64,000 nucleotides of DNA, taken from positions 5,582 to 69,581 of the forward strand of contig URRW01000010.1 in assembly GCA_900550285.1 (NCBI GenBank). The letters run 5' to 3'. Under the pieces are notes generated by a model that was not told the origin of the DNA, did not search any database, and saw nothing but the letters and a program-made list of their open reading frames with translations. Below are positions 55,153 through 63,388 of the stretch, one piece after another. Source of the DNA: an uncultured Lachnospiraceae bacterium. GTDB lineage: Bacteria > Bacillota > Clostridia > Lachnospirales > Lachnospiraceae. Numbering within the stretch: the first letter of the stretch is position 1; every line of letters starts with the position of its first letter. Both the position numbers and the translations under genes were made by a program.

Positions 55153-56538
55153 ATGTATCATGTAGATTTTAACCATCCCATCCACGTTTACTTTATCGGC
55201 ATCGGCGGCATCAGCATGTCCGGCCTTGCCGAAATCCTTCTTTCGGAAGGCTTCCGGGTATCCGGCTCCGACTGGAACCGCTCTGCCCTTACAGACCTTC
55301 TGGAAAGCAGGGGCGCCTGCATCCATTACGGAAAGCCCCAGAAAGCGGAAAATATCACGCCGGACATCGATCTGATCGTCTATACCGCGGCGGTGCATAA
55401 CGACAATCCGGAATTTGCCCGGGCAAAACAACTGAATATCCCGATGCTGACGCGGGCGGAATTTTTAGGCCAGCTTATGCGCAACTACGATACCCCCGTC
55501 GCAGTCAGCGGCACCCACGGCAAGACCACAACGACCTCGATGATCTCCGAAATCCTGCTTCAGGCAGACACGGATCCTACCCTTTCTGTGGGCGGCATCC
55601 TGAAAGCCATCAACGGCAATATCCGCGTCGGGCATTCCGGGCTGTTTGTGACCGAGGCGTGCGAATATACCAACAGCTTTTTAAGCTTCTTTCCAAAAAT
55701 CGGCATCATCTTAAATATTGAAGAGGACCATATGGATTTCTTCAAGGATCTGGACGACATCCGCTCCTCCTTCCACCGCTTTGCCAGCCTTCTGCCAGAG
55801 GACGGCGCGCTCATCATCAACTCCGGGATCGAGCGCTGGGAAGAGATCACCGACGGGCTTTCCTGCCGCGTCATCACCTTCGGGCTGGATCCTTCTTCGG
55901 ATTATTCTGCGGAGCAGATTTCCTATGACGAACGGGCAAACGCTTCCTTTGTCTTAAAAAGCGCCGGCTTTGCAGACCGCAGCCTCTCCCTCGGCGTCCC
56001 CGGAGAGCACAACGTCTTAAACGCCCTTGCCGCTGTTGCCCTCGCCGATCTGCTCCACATCAGCTTTGACGACACCAGACGGGCGCTCCATGATTTCCAC
56101 GGGACAAACCGCCGCTTTGAATATAAGGGGACGGTCAACGGCATTACAATTATCGACGATTATGCCCACCATCCCACGGAGATTTCCGCCACCCTGACCG
56201 CCGCGCGCAATTATCCCCACAAAACGCTCTGGTGCGTGTTCCAGCCCCACACCTACACCCGCACCAAGGCGTTCCTTGAGGAGTTCGGCCATGCGCTCGC
56301 CCTCGCCGACAAGGTGATCCTCGCCGATATTTACGCCGCAAGAGAGACGGATACTTTGGGCATCAGCTCTGCAGATATTCAGACACTTGTGGAAAAAGAA
56401 GGCAAAGAGTGCTACTATTTCCACACTTTTGAGGAAATTGAGCAATTTATCTTAAAAAATTGTATCAACGGGGATCTGTTGATAACTATGGGCGCCGGAG
56501 ATGTCGTAAATATCGGGGAAAACCTACTTGTCCACTAA
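55153..56538 (+). CDS. murC: UDP-N-acetylmuramate--L-alanine ligase
   Basis: 461 residues. First step of the wall peptide stem. N-terminal HVYFIGIGGISMSGLAEILL (UDP-sugar Rossmann domain), ATP loop VSGTHGKTTTTSMISEIL at ~118, then the EACEYTNSF and NIEEDHMDFF segments of the Mur ligase centre. The C-terminal domain has DDYAHHPTEI. AGGAAG lies just upstream. Confidence 0.97.
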   Translation: MYHVDFNHPIHVYFIGIGGISMSGLAEILLSEGFRVSGSDWNRSALTDLLESRGACIHYGKPQKAENITPDIDLIVYTAAVHNDNPEFARAKQLNIPMLTRAEFLGQLMRNYDTPVAVSGTHGKTTTTSMISEILLQADTDPTLSVGGILKAINGNIRVGHSGLFVTEACEYTNSFLSFFPKIGIILNIEEDHMDFFKDLDDIRSSFHRFASLLPEDGALIINSGIERWEEITDGLSCRVITFGLDPSSDYSAEQISYDERANASFVLKSAGFADRSLSLGVPGEHNVLNALAAVALADLLHISFDDTRRALHDFHGTNRRFEYKGTVNGITIIDDYAHHPTEISATLTAARNYPHKTLWCVFQPHTYTRTKAFLEEFGHALALADKVILADIYAARETDTLGISSADIQTLVEKEGKECYYFHTFEEIEQFILKNCINGDLLITMGAGDVVNIGENLLVH

Positions 56539-56674
56539 CTTATCCACATTATCCACATTCCGACCGTGGAAAACTTTCCCCGATTGGATGTGGATATTTT
56601 TTGTCGAAATTTGGCGGATTTTATGCGGGTTCAAGCCGGTTTTACACAGTTTCCACATTTTCCACAATCCACAG
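56528..56674 (+). promoter_or_regulatory. DnaA-box cluster upstream of dnaD-like gene
   Basis: Two tandem perfect DnaA boxes TTATCCACA (56540-56548, 56549-56557) are flanked by near matches: TTGTCCACT (56528-56536), reverse ATATCCACA (56589-56597), GTTTCCACA (56649-56657), TTTTCCACA (56658-56666) and CAATCCACA (56666-56674). DnaA probably controls the following replication genes; an origin-like role is less likely because dnaA and dnaN are absent. Confidence 0.75.
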
Positions 56675-56774
56675 AACCTCTGCATTTGCGCGGCTCTGCG
56701 GAAAAATTACCTGTTTCCTTTTTCATGCCCCTGTGGTAGAATGATGCCACAATCAAGAAAAGCAGGGAAAACAG

Positions 56775-57923
56775 ATGGGCAATATTCTTTTATGCGGCGG
56801 GGCGGCGGACGCTACCGTCCTTTCTAACGTTTTTATCGATGAATATGTAAAGGACGCAAATGATGCACAGTTAAAGGTGTATCTTTTTCTTGTGCGCAAA
56901 ATGCAGGCAGGCGAGCCTGTCAGCATTTCCGACATGGCTGACCGCTACAACCACACCGAGAAGGATATTCTGCGCGCCCTCTGCTACTGGGAAAAGCGCG
57001 GCGTCCTGGCGCTGACCCTTTCCCCGGAAAAGACGCTGACCCAGATACGGCTGCTCCCGCTTTCTGCGTCCGCCCATAACGGACAGTCGGCAGGCGCAGG
57101 CGCAGCTTCCCCGGAGGTGCTCATGGCGGCAGGCACAGGCGCGGCTTCCCCGGAGGTGCTCATGGCGGCAGGGCAGGCTGTTTCCGCAGGCGCTCCTACA
57201 CCTGCCGGGCAGACGGCTTCCCCTCTGACGCTGTCCCACCAGACCGCTGCGCCTGCCCCCGCCTTTGAAAAGCCCGCCTACACGCTGGATGAACTCAAGA
57301 CCTTCCAGCAGCAGGAAAACACGGCGCAGCTTATTTTCATCGCGGAGCAGTACCTCGGGCGCACGTTAAGCCCTTCGGATATGAAGTCCATCCTCTTTTT
57401 TACCGACCGGCTTCATTTTTCCGACGACCTGATCGACTATCTGCTGCAGTACTGCGTGGAGCGCGGCAAGAAGGACTTCCGTTATATCGAAAAGGTCGCG
57501 ATCGCCTGGGCGGAATCCGGTATCACGACCCCTGCCGAAGCGGAAGGGCACGTTTCCCGGTACGACAAAAATGTATACTCCATCATGAACGCCCTCGGAA
57601 AGACCAACGCCCCCGCCCGCAACGAGCTGGCTTATATCCAGCGCTGGACGCAGGACTTCGGGTTTTCGCTGGACATCATTCTGGAAGCCTGCGGCCGGAC
57701 CGTGCTGGCGACCGACAGACACCGCTTTTCCTATGCGGACAGCATCCTTTCCGCATGGCATAAGGCGGGCGTCCATCACCTCTCCGACATCGCGGGGCTT
57801 GATACCTCCTTCCAGAAGGAGCGTGCGGCGCGCCCTGCAAAGACAGGCTCGACCGCAGAATACAACCGTTTCATGCATTCCAGCTACGACTTTGACGCGC
57901 TGGAGGAAGCATTGCTCAAATAA
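56775..57923 (+). CDS. DnaD-domain primosomal protein
   Basis: 382 residues. An N-terminal winged-helix (~20-95: LKVYLFLVRKMQAGEPVSIS, then NHTEKDILRALCYWEKRGVL) and a C-terminal DnaD/DnaB2-type region (~190-350) with FGFSLDIILEACGRTV and FSYADSILSAWHKAGVHHL. Between them is an Ala/Pro/Gly-rich linker with a 13-residue tandem repeat. Helicase loading factor; next to the DnaC-type loader as in other Clostridia. Confidence 0.88.
   Translation: MGNILLCGGAADATVLSNVFIDEYVKDANDAQLKVYLFLVRKMQAGEPVSISDMADRYNHTEKDILRALCYWEKRGVLALTLSPEKTLTQIRLLPLSASAHNGQSAGAGAASPEVLMAAGTGAASPEVLMAAGQAVSAGAPTPAGQTASPLTLSHQTAAPAPAFEKPAYTLDELKTFQQQENTAQLIFIAEQYLGRTLSPSDMKSILFFTDRLHFSDDLIDYLLQYCVERGKKDFRYIEKVAIAWAESGITTPAEAEGHVSRYDKNVYSIMNALGKTNAPARNELAYIQRWTQDFGFSLDIILEACGRTVLATDRHRFSYADSILSAWHKAGVHHLSDIAGLDTSFQKERAARPAKTGSTAEYNRFMHSSYDFDALEEALLK
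57099..57176 (+). repeat. 39-base tandem duplication in the dnaD-like linker
   Basis: Two in-frame copies (57099-57137 and 57138-57176) encode GAASPEVLMAAGT and GAASPEVLMAAGQ at residues 109-134. They are near-identical at DNA level, implying recent origin by slippage. Confidence 0.85.
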
Positions 57924-57965
57924 CGGGGCGTCCCTGCCCTGTTCTCACAGACAAGGAGAATTGAC

Positions 57966-58964
57966 GTGGCTTTGACAGTTTCCCAGTACAATTCCATCAT
58001 GAGACAATATGAAGAGCGCCAGATCAGCAACCGGCATCTGCTGGAAAAGCGGCTCCATCATATTTACGAGACGGTTCCCGGTTATCAGGCGCTGGATGAA
58101 TCCGTCGCCTCCATTTCCGTCGCCCAGGGCAAAAAGATGCTTGCAGGCGATCAGGAAGCGCTTGCACAGCTGAAGCGGGAGCTTTCCGCACTGGCGGACA
58201 GACGCCGCGCCCTGCTTGTCCAAAACGGCTATCCGGAGGATTTCCTGAACCCTGTCTACGACTGCCCCGACTGCCATGACACCGGCTATATCGACGGGCA
58301 GAAATGCCACTGCTTCCGGCAGGCGGAAATCGCGCTTTTGTACGAGCAGTCCAACCTGAAACGGATGCTGGAAAAAGAAAACTTCAGCACGCTCTCCTAC
58401 GCCTTTTTTCAGGGGGAGGAGTTGGAAAGTTATCGTCAGGCAGTTGAAAAGTGTAAAAATTTCTCGGCAAATTTTAAATCCGCCTACCAAAACCTCTTTT
58501 TTTATGGTACAGTAGGTACAGGAAAGACGTTTTTGTCCAACTGCATCGCCAAAGAATGTCTCGATATGGGTTGTTCGGTACTGTATTTCAGCGCCGCCAG
58601 CCTTTTTGATCTGCTCTCGCGCAATTCCTTCAACTATAAAGCGCGCGAGGAGATGAACGCCCTGTGCGCCGATCTTTACGGCTGCGATCTGCTGGTGATC
58701 GACGATCTGGGCACGGAAACTGCCGCCGCGCTTACGCTTTCGCATTTTTTCACATGCTTAAACGAGCGTCTGCTGCGCCAGAAATCCATCATCATTTCCA
58801 CCAATCTTTCACTGGAAGATTGCCGGAACCGGTATCAGGACCGTATCTTTTCAAGGATTGCAAGCAATTTTGAATTCTGCAAGCTCACAGGTCCCGACAT
58901 CAGAATGTACAAGAAAGTATCCCTTGCCTGCGCCCAGCGGCCAGACAAGCCGGTTACACGCTAA
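57966..58964 (+). CDS. DnaC/DnaI-type helicase loader ATPase
   Basis: 332 residues. GTG start at 57966 after AAGGAGAATTGAC. A zinc-binding motif CPDCHDTGYIDGQKCHC (~100) precedes an AAA+ domain with Walker A FYGTVGTGKTFLSN, Walker B LLVIDDLGTE and the sensor region SIIISTNLSLEDCRNRYQDR. It loads the replicative helicase. Confidence 0.92.
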   Translation: MALTVSQYNSIMRQYEERQISNRHLLEKRLHHIYETVPGYQALDESVASISVAQGKKMLAGDQEALAQLKRELSALADRRRALLVQNGYPEDFLNPVYDCPDCHDTGYIDGQKCHCFRQAEIALLYEQSNLKRMLEKENFSTLSYAFFQGEELESYRQAVEKCKNFSANFKSAYQNLFFYGTVGTGKTFLSNCIAKECLDMGCSVLYFSAASLFDLLSRNSFNYKAREEMNALCADLYGCDLLVIDDLGTETAAALTLSHFFTCLNERLLRQKSIIISTNLSLEDCRNRYQDRIFSRIASNFEFCKLTGPDIRMYKKVSLACAQRPDKPVTR

Positions 58965-58994
58965 AAACCTACCTTCAGAAAGTGAGGAACTTCC

Positions 58995-60194
58995 ATGACG
59001 GAACGTGAAGAAACCAGAAATCTTGAAACAATCCCCGTAGGCTCCCTGGGAATCATCCCCTTGAAGGGCTGCGAAACCCTCGCACAGAGAGTGGACGATT
59101 ACCTCGTCCGCTGGCGCACACAGCGTGAGAACGACCATAAGGACAGTCTCGCCTTTGCCGGCTATCAGCGCGATTCCTACATCTTAAAGAGCAAAGTGCC
59201 GCGTTTTGGCTCCGGAGAGGCAAAAGGCGTCATTCTGGAATCTGTCCGCGGCACCGACCTTTACCTGCTGGTGGATGTGACCAACTACAGCCAGACCTAT
59301 TCCCTCTGCGGCCATGAAAACCACATGTCCCCCGACGACCATTATCAGGATTTAAAGCGCATCATCGCCGCTGTCGGCGGAAAGGCGAGAAGGATCACCG
59401 TTATCATGCCTTTCCTGTATGAGAGCCGCCAGCACAAGCGCACCTCCCGCGAATCGTTAGACTGCGCGATCGCCCTTCAGGAGCTTGTAAAGATGGGCGT
59501 TGACAACATCATTACCTTCGACGCGCACGACCCCAGAGTGCAGAACGCGATCCCGTTAAACGGCTTCGAGACAGGCTCTGCAACCTACCAGTTCATCAAG
59601 AACCTGCTGCGCACCGATCCCGACCTGCAGATCGATTCCGATCACATGATGGTCATCAGCCCGGACGAAGGCGGCATGGGACGTGCGATCTATATGGCAA
59701 ACGTCCTCGGCCTTGACATGGGTATGTTCTACAAGAGAAGGGACTACACAAGGGTCGTAAACGGACACAACCCGATCGTTGCCCACGAATTCCTCGGCTC
59801 CAACGTAGAGGGCAAGGATATGATCATCGTAGACGACATGATCTCCTCCGGCGAAAGCGTTCTGGAGGTTGCTGCGGCGATCAAGCAGCGCGGCGCGCGC
59901 AAGATCTTTATCTGCACTACCTTCGGCCTGTTCACAAACGGCTTCGACAAATTTGACAAGGCATTTGAAAGCGGGACGATCGACCGCGTGCTGACCACGA
60001 ACCTCATTTATCAGCCCGCAGAGCTGCTAAAGCGCGAGTGGTACGTCAACTGCGACATGAGCAAATATATCGCTTACCTGATCGATACCTTAAACCACGA
60101 CACCTCCATCAGCGACCTGCTCGATCCCAACGATAAGATCCAGGCTGCTGTGGCAAAATACAAAAAGGGACACACGATCGACAACGACGACTGA
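58995..60194 (+). CDS. prs: Ribose-phosphate pyrophosphokinase, long variant
   Basis: 399 residues against ~315 in the standard enzyme, with an extended N-terminus. Conserved parts are RITVIMPFLYESRQHKRTSR, NIITFDAHDPRVQNAIP, MVISPDEGGMGRAIYMANVL and the PRPP loop MIIVDDMISSGESVLEVAAA, where the standard enzyme has a DDxxDTxxT-type pattern. It makes PRPP for nucleotides, His and Trp. Catalytic activity is likely but the variant loop deserves attention. Confidence 0.85.
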   Translation: MTEREETRNLETIPVGSLGIIPLKGCETLAQRVDDYLVRWRTQRENDHKDSLAFAGYQRDSYILKSKVPRFGSGEAKGVILESVRGTDLYLLVDVTNYSQTYSLCGHENHMSPDDHYQDLKRIIAAVGGKARRITVIMPFLYESRQHKRTSRESLDCAIALQELVKMGVDNIITFDAHDPRVQNAIPLNGFETGSATYQFIKNLLRTDPDLQIDSDHMMVISPDEGGMGRAIYMANVLGLDMGMFYKRRDYTRVVNGHNPIVAHEFLGSNVEGKDMIIVDDMISSGESVLEVAAAIKQRGARKIFICTTFGLFTNGFDKFDKAFESGTIDRVLTTNLIYQPAELLKREWYVNCDMSKYIAYLIDTLNHDTSISDLLDPNDKIQAAVAKYKKGHTIDNDD

Positions 60195-60224
60195 TCCTTA
60201 CCAAAAAAGATGAAAACATCGATC

Positions 60225-60266
60225 ATCGGCGGACAGGCAGGCAGAATCGGCATCCTGTCCGCCGAT
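60225..60266 (+). other. Perfect hairpin between prs and the kinase gene
   Basis: ATCGGCGGACAGG (60225-60237) pairs exactly with CCTGTCCGCCGAT (60254-60266) around 16 bases. No T run follows. It may be a processing or stability element or a weak terminator. Confidence 0.55.
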
Positions 60267-60386
60267 CCCCTTCTGGGCGAGGTTATTCCCTCCATGGCTG
60301 CCGCCGCGGGGCAAAAGCCGCGCCCAGAAGCTTTTTTTGCCGGCAAACCGCTGCACAGCCCATATCCGGCACAGGAGGCGCTTCCC

Positions 60387-61025
60387 ATGAACCATGCTTA
60401 TGACATTATCTCCCGCTCCATTGAGCAAATGCTTCCCCTGCGGGACCATCTTATCCTCGCCATCGACGGCCGCTGTGCTTCCGGCAAAACTACGCTGGCA
60501 GGACGGCTTTCCGAAAGCTTTAACGCGGATGTGATCCATATGGACGACTTCTTCCTGCCCCTTTCCCTGCGCACGCCTAAGCGCCTTGCAGAGCCCGGCG
60601 GAAACGTCCATTACGAACGGTTTCTGACGCAGATCATAAAACCGCTCCTGCAGGACGGTATACATCCTGCCTGCCCCGAAAACAGCGCTCCTGTGGCTGA
60701 CCTGACTGCGCACGCGCCTCTTCCGAGGCTTTTCTGGGAACGCTTTGACTGCTCCTGCGGTTTATTTGCACCTGAGCTGTGCCGCACATCGGGACAGCCG
60801 GTTTTAATTATTGAAGGGGCATATTCCATGCGGCAGGAATTCAGGGCTGCTTACGATCTGTCGTTTTTTCTGACCGTTGACGCTGACATACAGAAACAGC
60901 GCATCCTTGCCCGAAACGGCGCGGAACGCTGGCCAGCCTTTCAGGAAAAATGGATCCCGATGGAAGAGCGCTATTTTTCCGCTTGTCAAATCGAAAGCTG
61001 CTGTCATATGACGCTGGAGGGGTGA
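60387..61025 (+). CDS. Uridine-kinase-like P-loop protein
   Basis: 212 residues. Start MNHAYDIISRSIEQML at 60387 with GGAGG eight bases upstream; the frame is open further back (60210) but without a ribosome site. P-loop AIDGRCASGKTTLAGRL at ~25-40, VIHMDDFFLP (Walker-B-like, base-site Asp) and VLIIEGAYSM. The C-terminal FLTVDADIQKQRILARNG is the LID-type region. Nucleoside or other small-molecule kinase; it follows prs, which suits nucleotide salvage. Confidence 0.8.
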   Translation: MNHAYDIISRSIEQMLPLRDHLILAIDGRCASGKTTLAGRLSESFNADVIHMDDFFLPLSLRTPKRLAEPGGNVHYERFLTQIIKPLLQDGIHPACPENSAPVADLTAHAPLPRLFWERFDCSCGLFAPELCRTSGQPVLIIEGAYSMRQEFRAAYDLSFFLTVDADIQKQRILARNGAERWPAFQEKWIPMEERYFSACQIESCCHMTLEG

Positions 61026-61050
61026 ATTTCCAAATCCCTTTCCCTCTTTT

Positions 61051-61113
61051 GAAAAAGACCCGGCATGCGGCGGGTATGGGGTCCCGTTTTGGTGATCCCG
61101 GGTCCTTTTCTTT
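61051..61113 (+). terminator. Terminator after the kinase gene
   Basis: GAAAAAGACCCGG (61051-61063) pairs with CCGGGTCCTTTTC (61098-61110) with one bulge, followed by TTTC. Confidence 0.65.
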
Positions 61114-61168
61114 CAAACAGCGGTATTTCCATGCCTTAGCCAAAGCATTCCGTCCGGCGTACATGCGC

Positions 61169-61381
61169 TTACCATTTCGTTACTTCATCATACCGTACCT
61201 CCTTGAGCCTGCCCTCGTCGTCCATGACAAAATCCGGCATATACACCGCCTTTTCCCGCAGGCTGCACTTGTCAATAATGTCCTTCGGAGTCGCCCGTCT
61301 GCCGTTTAAATAAAAGCCGACGCCCGCCTCCTCCATCTGCTCCATCAGCTTCTCCCATGTGTCCGTCCTCAAACTCCCCAT
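61169..61381 (-). CDS. Small conserved hypothetical protein
   Basis: 70 residues, start MGSLRTDTWEKLMEQMEEAG with AAGGAG seven bases upstream; the open frame extends further upstream with no ribosome site. It continues FYLNGRRATPKDIIDKC and ends LKEVRYDEVTKW. Soluble, alpha/beta, no recognised domain. Confidence 0.7.
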   Translation of the reverse strand: MGSLRTDTWEKLMEQMEEAGVGFYLNGRRATPKDIIDKCSLREKAVYMPDFVMDDEGRLKEVRYDEVTKW

Positions 61382-61619
61382 GGCGCTTCTCCTTCTTACC
61401 GCCCTTTGCCAAAAGAGTATCCGTGATATATATCCGACTGAGCAGACCAGGCAAAAAACGGAATTATCACGAGATGATCCGACTGTACCAAAACGCCTGT
61501 ACAAAAACCGATCGTTTCATTCCTTTCCTGAAAAATTCGTTATGATAGTTGGAAAAAATTGAAAAATAAGATTTTCCGCTGAAACTACATAAGTCCCGCG
61601 GACTTTTAAATACTATTAA

Positions 61620-61790
61620 GAATGACAGGAAGGATCCCTTCCGTCAAACGACAACAGCCATATCAGCATAGCTGTCTAATGATAAGTGATGCGCGGATGC
61701 CTCTTCTGCATCCTCTCCTGAAAAAAACGGCGTTCCGACATCCTCCTTCCGGCACAGACTGACGGAACCATCTCTGATTTGCATTATACC
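61620..61790 (-). ncRNA. Candidate small RNA or leader transcript
   Basis: A strong promoter at 61783-61811 (next entry) faces away from mecA. The transcript region has stems GTTCCG/CGGAAC followed by GCCG and seven T, GATGC/GCATC, and ACAGC/GCTGT. It ends with TGACGGAAGG-GAT-CCTTCCTGTCA (61623-61647) then TTCTT. A 31-codon open frame (MVPSVCAGRRMSERRFFQER and eleven more residues) overlaps it but lacks a ribosome site. I know no matching RNA family. Confidence 0.4.
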
Positions 61791-61811
61791 CGATTGCCGC
61801 GGCAAATTCAA
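61783..61811 (-). promoter_or_regulatory. Minus-strand promoter with no gene attached
   Basis: TTGAAT (61811-61806) and a perfect TATAAT (61788-61783) are spaced by 17 bases on the minus strand. Confidence 0.6.
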
Positions 61812-61850
61812 GCAATTTCTGAAAAAACCGGAAACTGCCGGTCAAGGCGC

Positions 61851-61879
61851 TTGACTTTGTCCGCCTTTCTGTATATGAT
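61851..61879 (+). promoter_or_regulatory. mecA promoter
   Basis: TTGACT (61851-61856) and TATGAT (61874-61879) are separated by 17 bases, ~88 bases before the start codon. Confidence 0.7.
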
Positions 61880-61967
61880 AATTTTCACAGAAAGCTTTTT
61901 ATGCTCGTCTTTCCTGTCACACTGAGGCGGAGAGACAGTATTTTATATAATAAGGATGTGAATAAAT

Positions 61968-62747
61968 ATGAAAATCGAAAAAGTCAACGACCATCAGATC
62001 CGCTGCACGCTCACAAAGGCAGACCTTGCCGACCGTGAATTAAAGATCAGCGAACTCGCATACGGCACTGAAAAAGCAAAGAACCTTTTCCGCGACATGA
62101 TGCAGCAGGCTTCCCAGAAGTTCGGCTTTGAAGCGGAAGACATCCCGCTTATGATAGAAGCGATCCCGTTAAGCTCCGACTGCATCGTCCTCATCATTAC
62201 CAAGGTGGAGGATCCCGAAGAGCTGGATACCCGTTTTTCCAAATTCGCGCCCTCTATGGACGATGACGATGAATTTGACCCGGAGGAAATCGCCGGGGAC
62301 TCGCAGGACAGCACCGACAGCATTTTCGACCTGTTCCGGCAGATTCAGGAGAGCCGCCGCGCAAGCCTTGACAGCGCTTCCAAGGGCGGGGCTGCCTCTG
62401 ACAGCGCTGATACTGCCGCTGCCAAGACAGAAGCTTCCGAAGAGAAAAAGCCCGCCGGTATCCGGGTATTCTCCTTTGCCTCCCTGCACACGCTGCTGCG
62501 CCTTTCCCATGTGGTTCAGGGCTTTTACAACGGCGTCAACACCCTTTACAAGAACGCTTCCATCGGCGGCTATTCCCTGCTTTTGAGCGAAGAGGGCATT
62601 ACCGTCGAGGACTTTAACCGTATCTGCAACGTCGTTTCCGAATACGGCAGGCTCGAGCGTTCCGTCCCGGGCAGCGAAGCCTACCTTTGCGAACACAGCG
62701 AGCTTCTGATCGCCAAAAATGCGCTCCAGTCGCTGGCGCGCATCTAA
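61968..62747 (+). CDS. mecA: MecA-like Clp adaptor protein
   Basis: 259 residues. N-terminal substrate-binding domain (MKIEKVNDHQIRCTLTKADL, LFRDMMQQASQKFGFEAED) and a C-terminal ClpC-binding domain (FSFASLHTLLRLSHVVQGFY, LYKNASIGGYSLLL). An acidic, Ser/Ala-rich linker (~95-155) joins them. It presents proteins to ClpC for unfolding and degradation. Role in this organism (competence, biofilm, stress) unknown. Confidence 0.92.
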   Translation: MKIEKVNDHQIRCTLTKADLADRELKISELAYGTEKAKNLFRDMMQQASQKFGFEAEDIPLMIEAIPLSSDCIVLIITKVEDPEELDTRFSKFAPSMDDDDEFDPEEIAGDSQDSTDSIFDLFRQIQESRRASLDSASKGGAASDSADTAAAKTEASEEKKPAGIRVFSFASLHTLLRLSHVVQGFYNGVNTLYKNASIGGYSLLLSEEGITVEDFNRICNVVSEYGRLERSVPGSEAYLCEHSELLIAKNALQSLARI

Positions 62748-62801
62748 TCTAAAAACAGCCGGAAAGACAGAAAAACAGCCGGGACATCAACCGGAATCTA
62801 A

Positions 62802-62850
62802 AATACCGCGCAGCAGACATTTCGTATCTGCCGCGCGGTATTCTTCTTTT
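62802..62850 (+). terminator. Terminator after mecA
   Basis: AATACCGCGCAGCAGA pairs with TCTGCCGCGCGGTATT, followed by CTTCTTTTTT. It may also act on the convergent PFL transcript. Confidence 0.8.
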
Positions 62851-62905
62851 TTAAAAAGGTCCAAAAAGGGCAATGAAGATCAAGCCGATCGTACCGGTCT
62901 TATCC

Positions 62906-63148
62906 TCAGATGCTCTCGTGGAAAGTTCTGGAGATAACATCGTTCTGCTGCTCGGGAGTCAGCTTGATGAAGTTTACCGCATAACCGGATACGCGGATTG
63001 TCAGCTGAGGGTATTTCTCAGGATGCTTCTGAGCGTCCAGCAGCATATCTCTGTTCAGAACGTTTACGTTCAGATGATGGCCGCCTTTTGTTGCATAGCC
63101 GTCTAATAAAGATACAAGGTTATCTACCTGTGCGTGATTCACTTCCAT
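62906..63148 (-). CDS. Stand-alone glycyl radical domain of pyruvate formate-lyase (GrcA-like)
   Basis: 80 residues matching the C-terminal domain of PFL: linker NLVSLLDGYATKGGHHLNVN, then NRDMLLDAQKHPEKYPQLTI and the radical loop RVSGYAVNFIKLTPEQQNDV with the radical glycine at residue 55. AGGAGG lies upstream. It resembles GrcA/YfiD, which repairs oxygen-cut PFL. Here, however, the adjacent PFL core has no radical domain of its own, so this protein probably supplies the essential subunit. It begins 24 bases after the 66-residue gene, in the same frame. Confidence 0.9.
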   Translation of the reverse strand: MEVNHAQVDNLVSLLDGYATKGGHHLNVNVLNRDMLLDAQKHPEKYPQLTIRVSGYAVNFIKLTPEQQNDVISRTFHESI

Positions 63149-63172
63149 GGTTCGTTCCTCCTTTAATGGTCA

Positions 63173-63373
63173 TTATTTAAAATCGTCCAGTCCCTCGTGC
63201 AGAGTGGGGACGCTGCAGGCCAGAGGCGCCCGGGAACAATCCGTGCACCCCATGGTCTGTACTTCGCTGGATGACTTCTGATCATCGCATTCCACATTGA
63301 TGTGTCCCACACCGTCTGCCATGCCGGAATCCAGCATTTTTACCAGTTCCTCGATCATCTGTTTTTCATCCAT
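63173..63373 (-). CDS. Small cysteine-containing protein between the PFL core and radical domain
   Basis: 66 residues with AGGAG before the ATG. Residues 6-27 (MIEELVKMLDSGMADGVGHI and NV) align with residues 7-28 of the following protein: shared L, V, L, D, G, H, N, V positions, i.e. the linker at the start of a PFL radical domain. The radical loop is absent. Instead residues 42-53 read GCTDCSRAPLAC, with another Cys at 29. It may be a degenerate duplicate turned into a metal-binding, redox or assembly partner. Function unknown. Confidence 0.8.
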   Translation of the reverse strand: MDEKQMIEELVKMLDSGMADGVGHINVECDDQKSSSEVQTMGCTDCSRAPLACSVPTLHEGLDDFK

Positions 63374-63388
63374 AATATTTGCTCCTGA

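Noticed and set aside
56528..56674. Chromosome replication origin
   Set aside because: DnaA boxes are present, but dnaA, dnaN, recF and gyr genes are missing and no clear AT-rich unwinding stretch is visible. A regulatory cluster is more likely.
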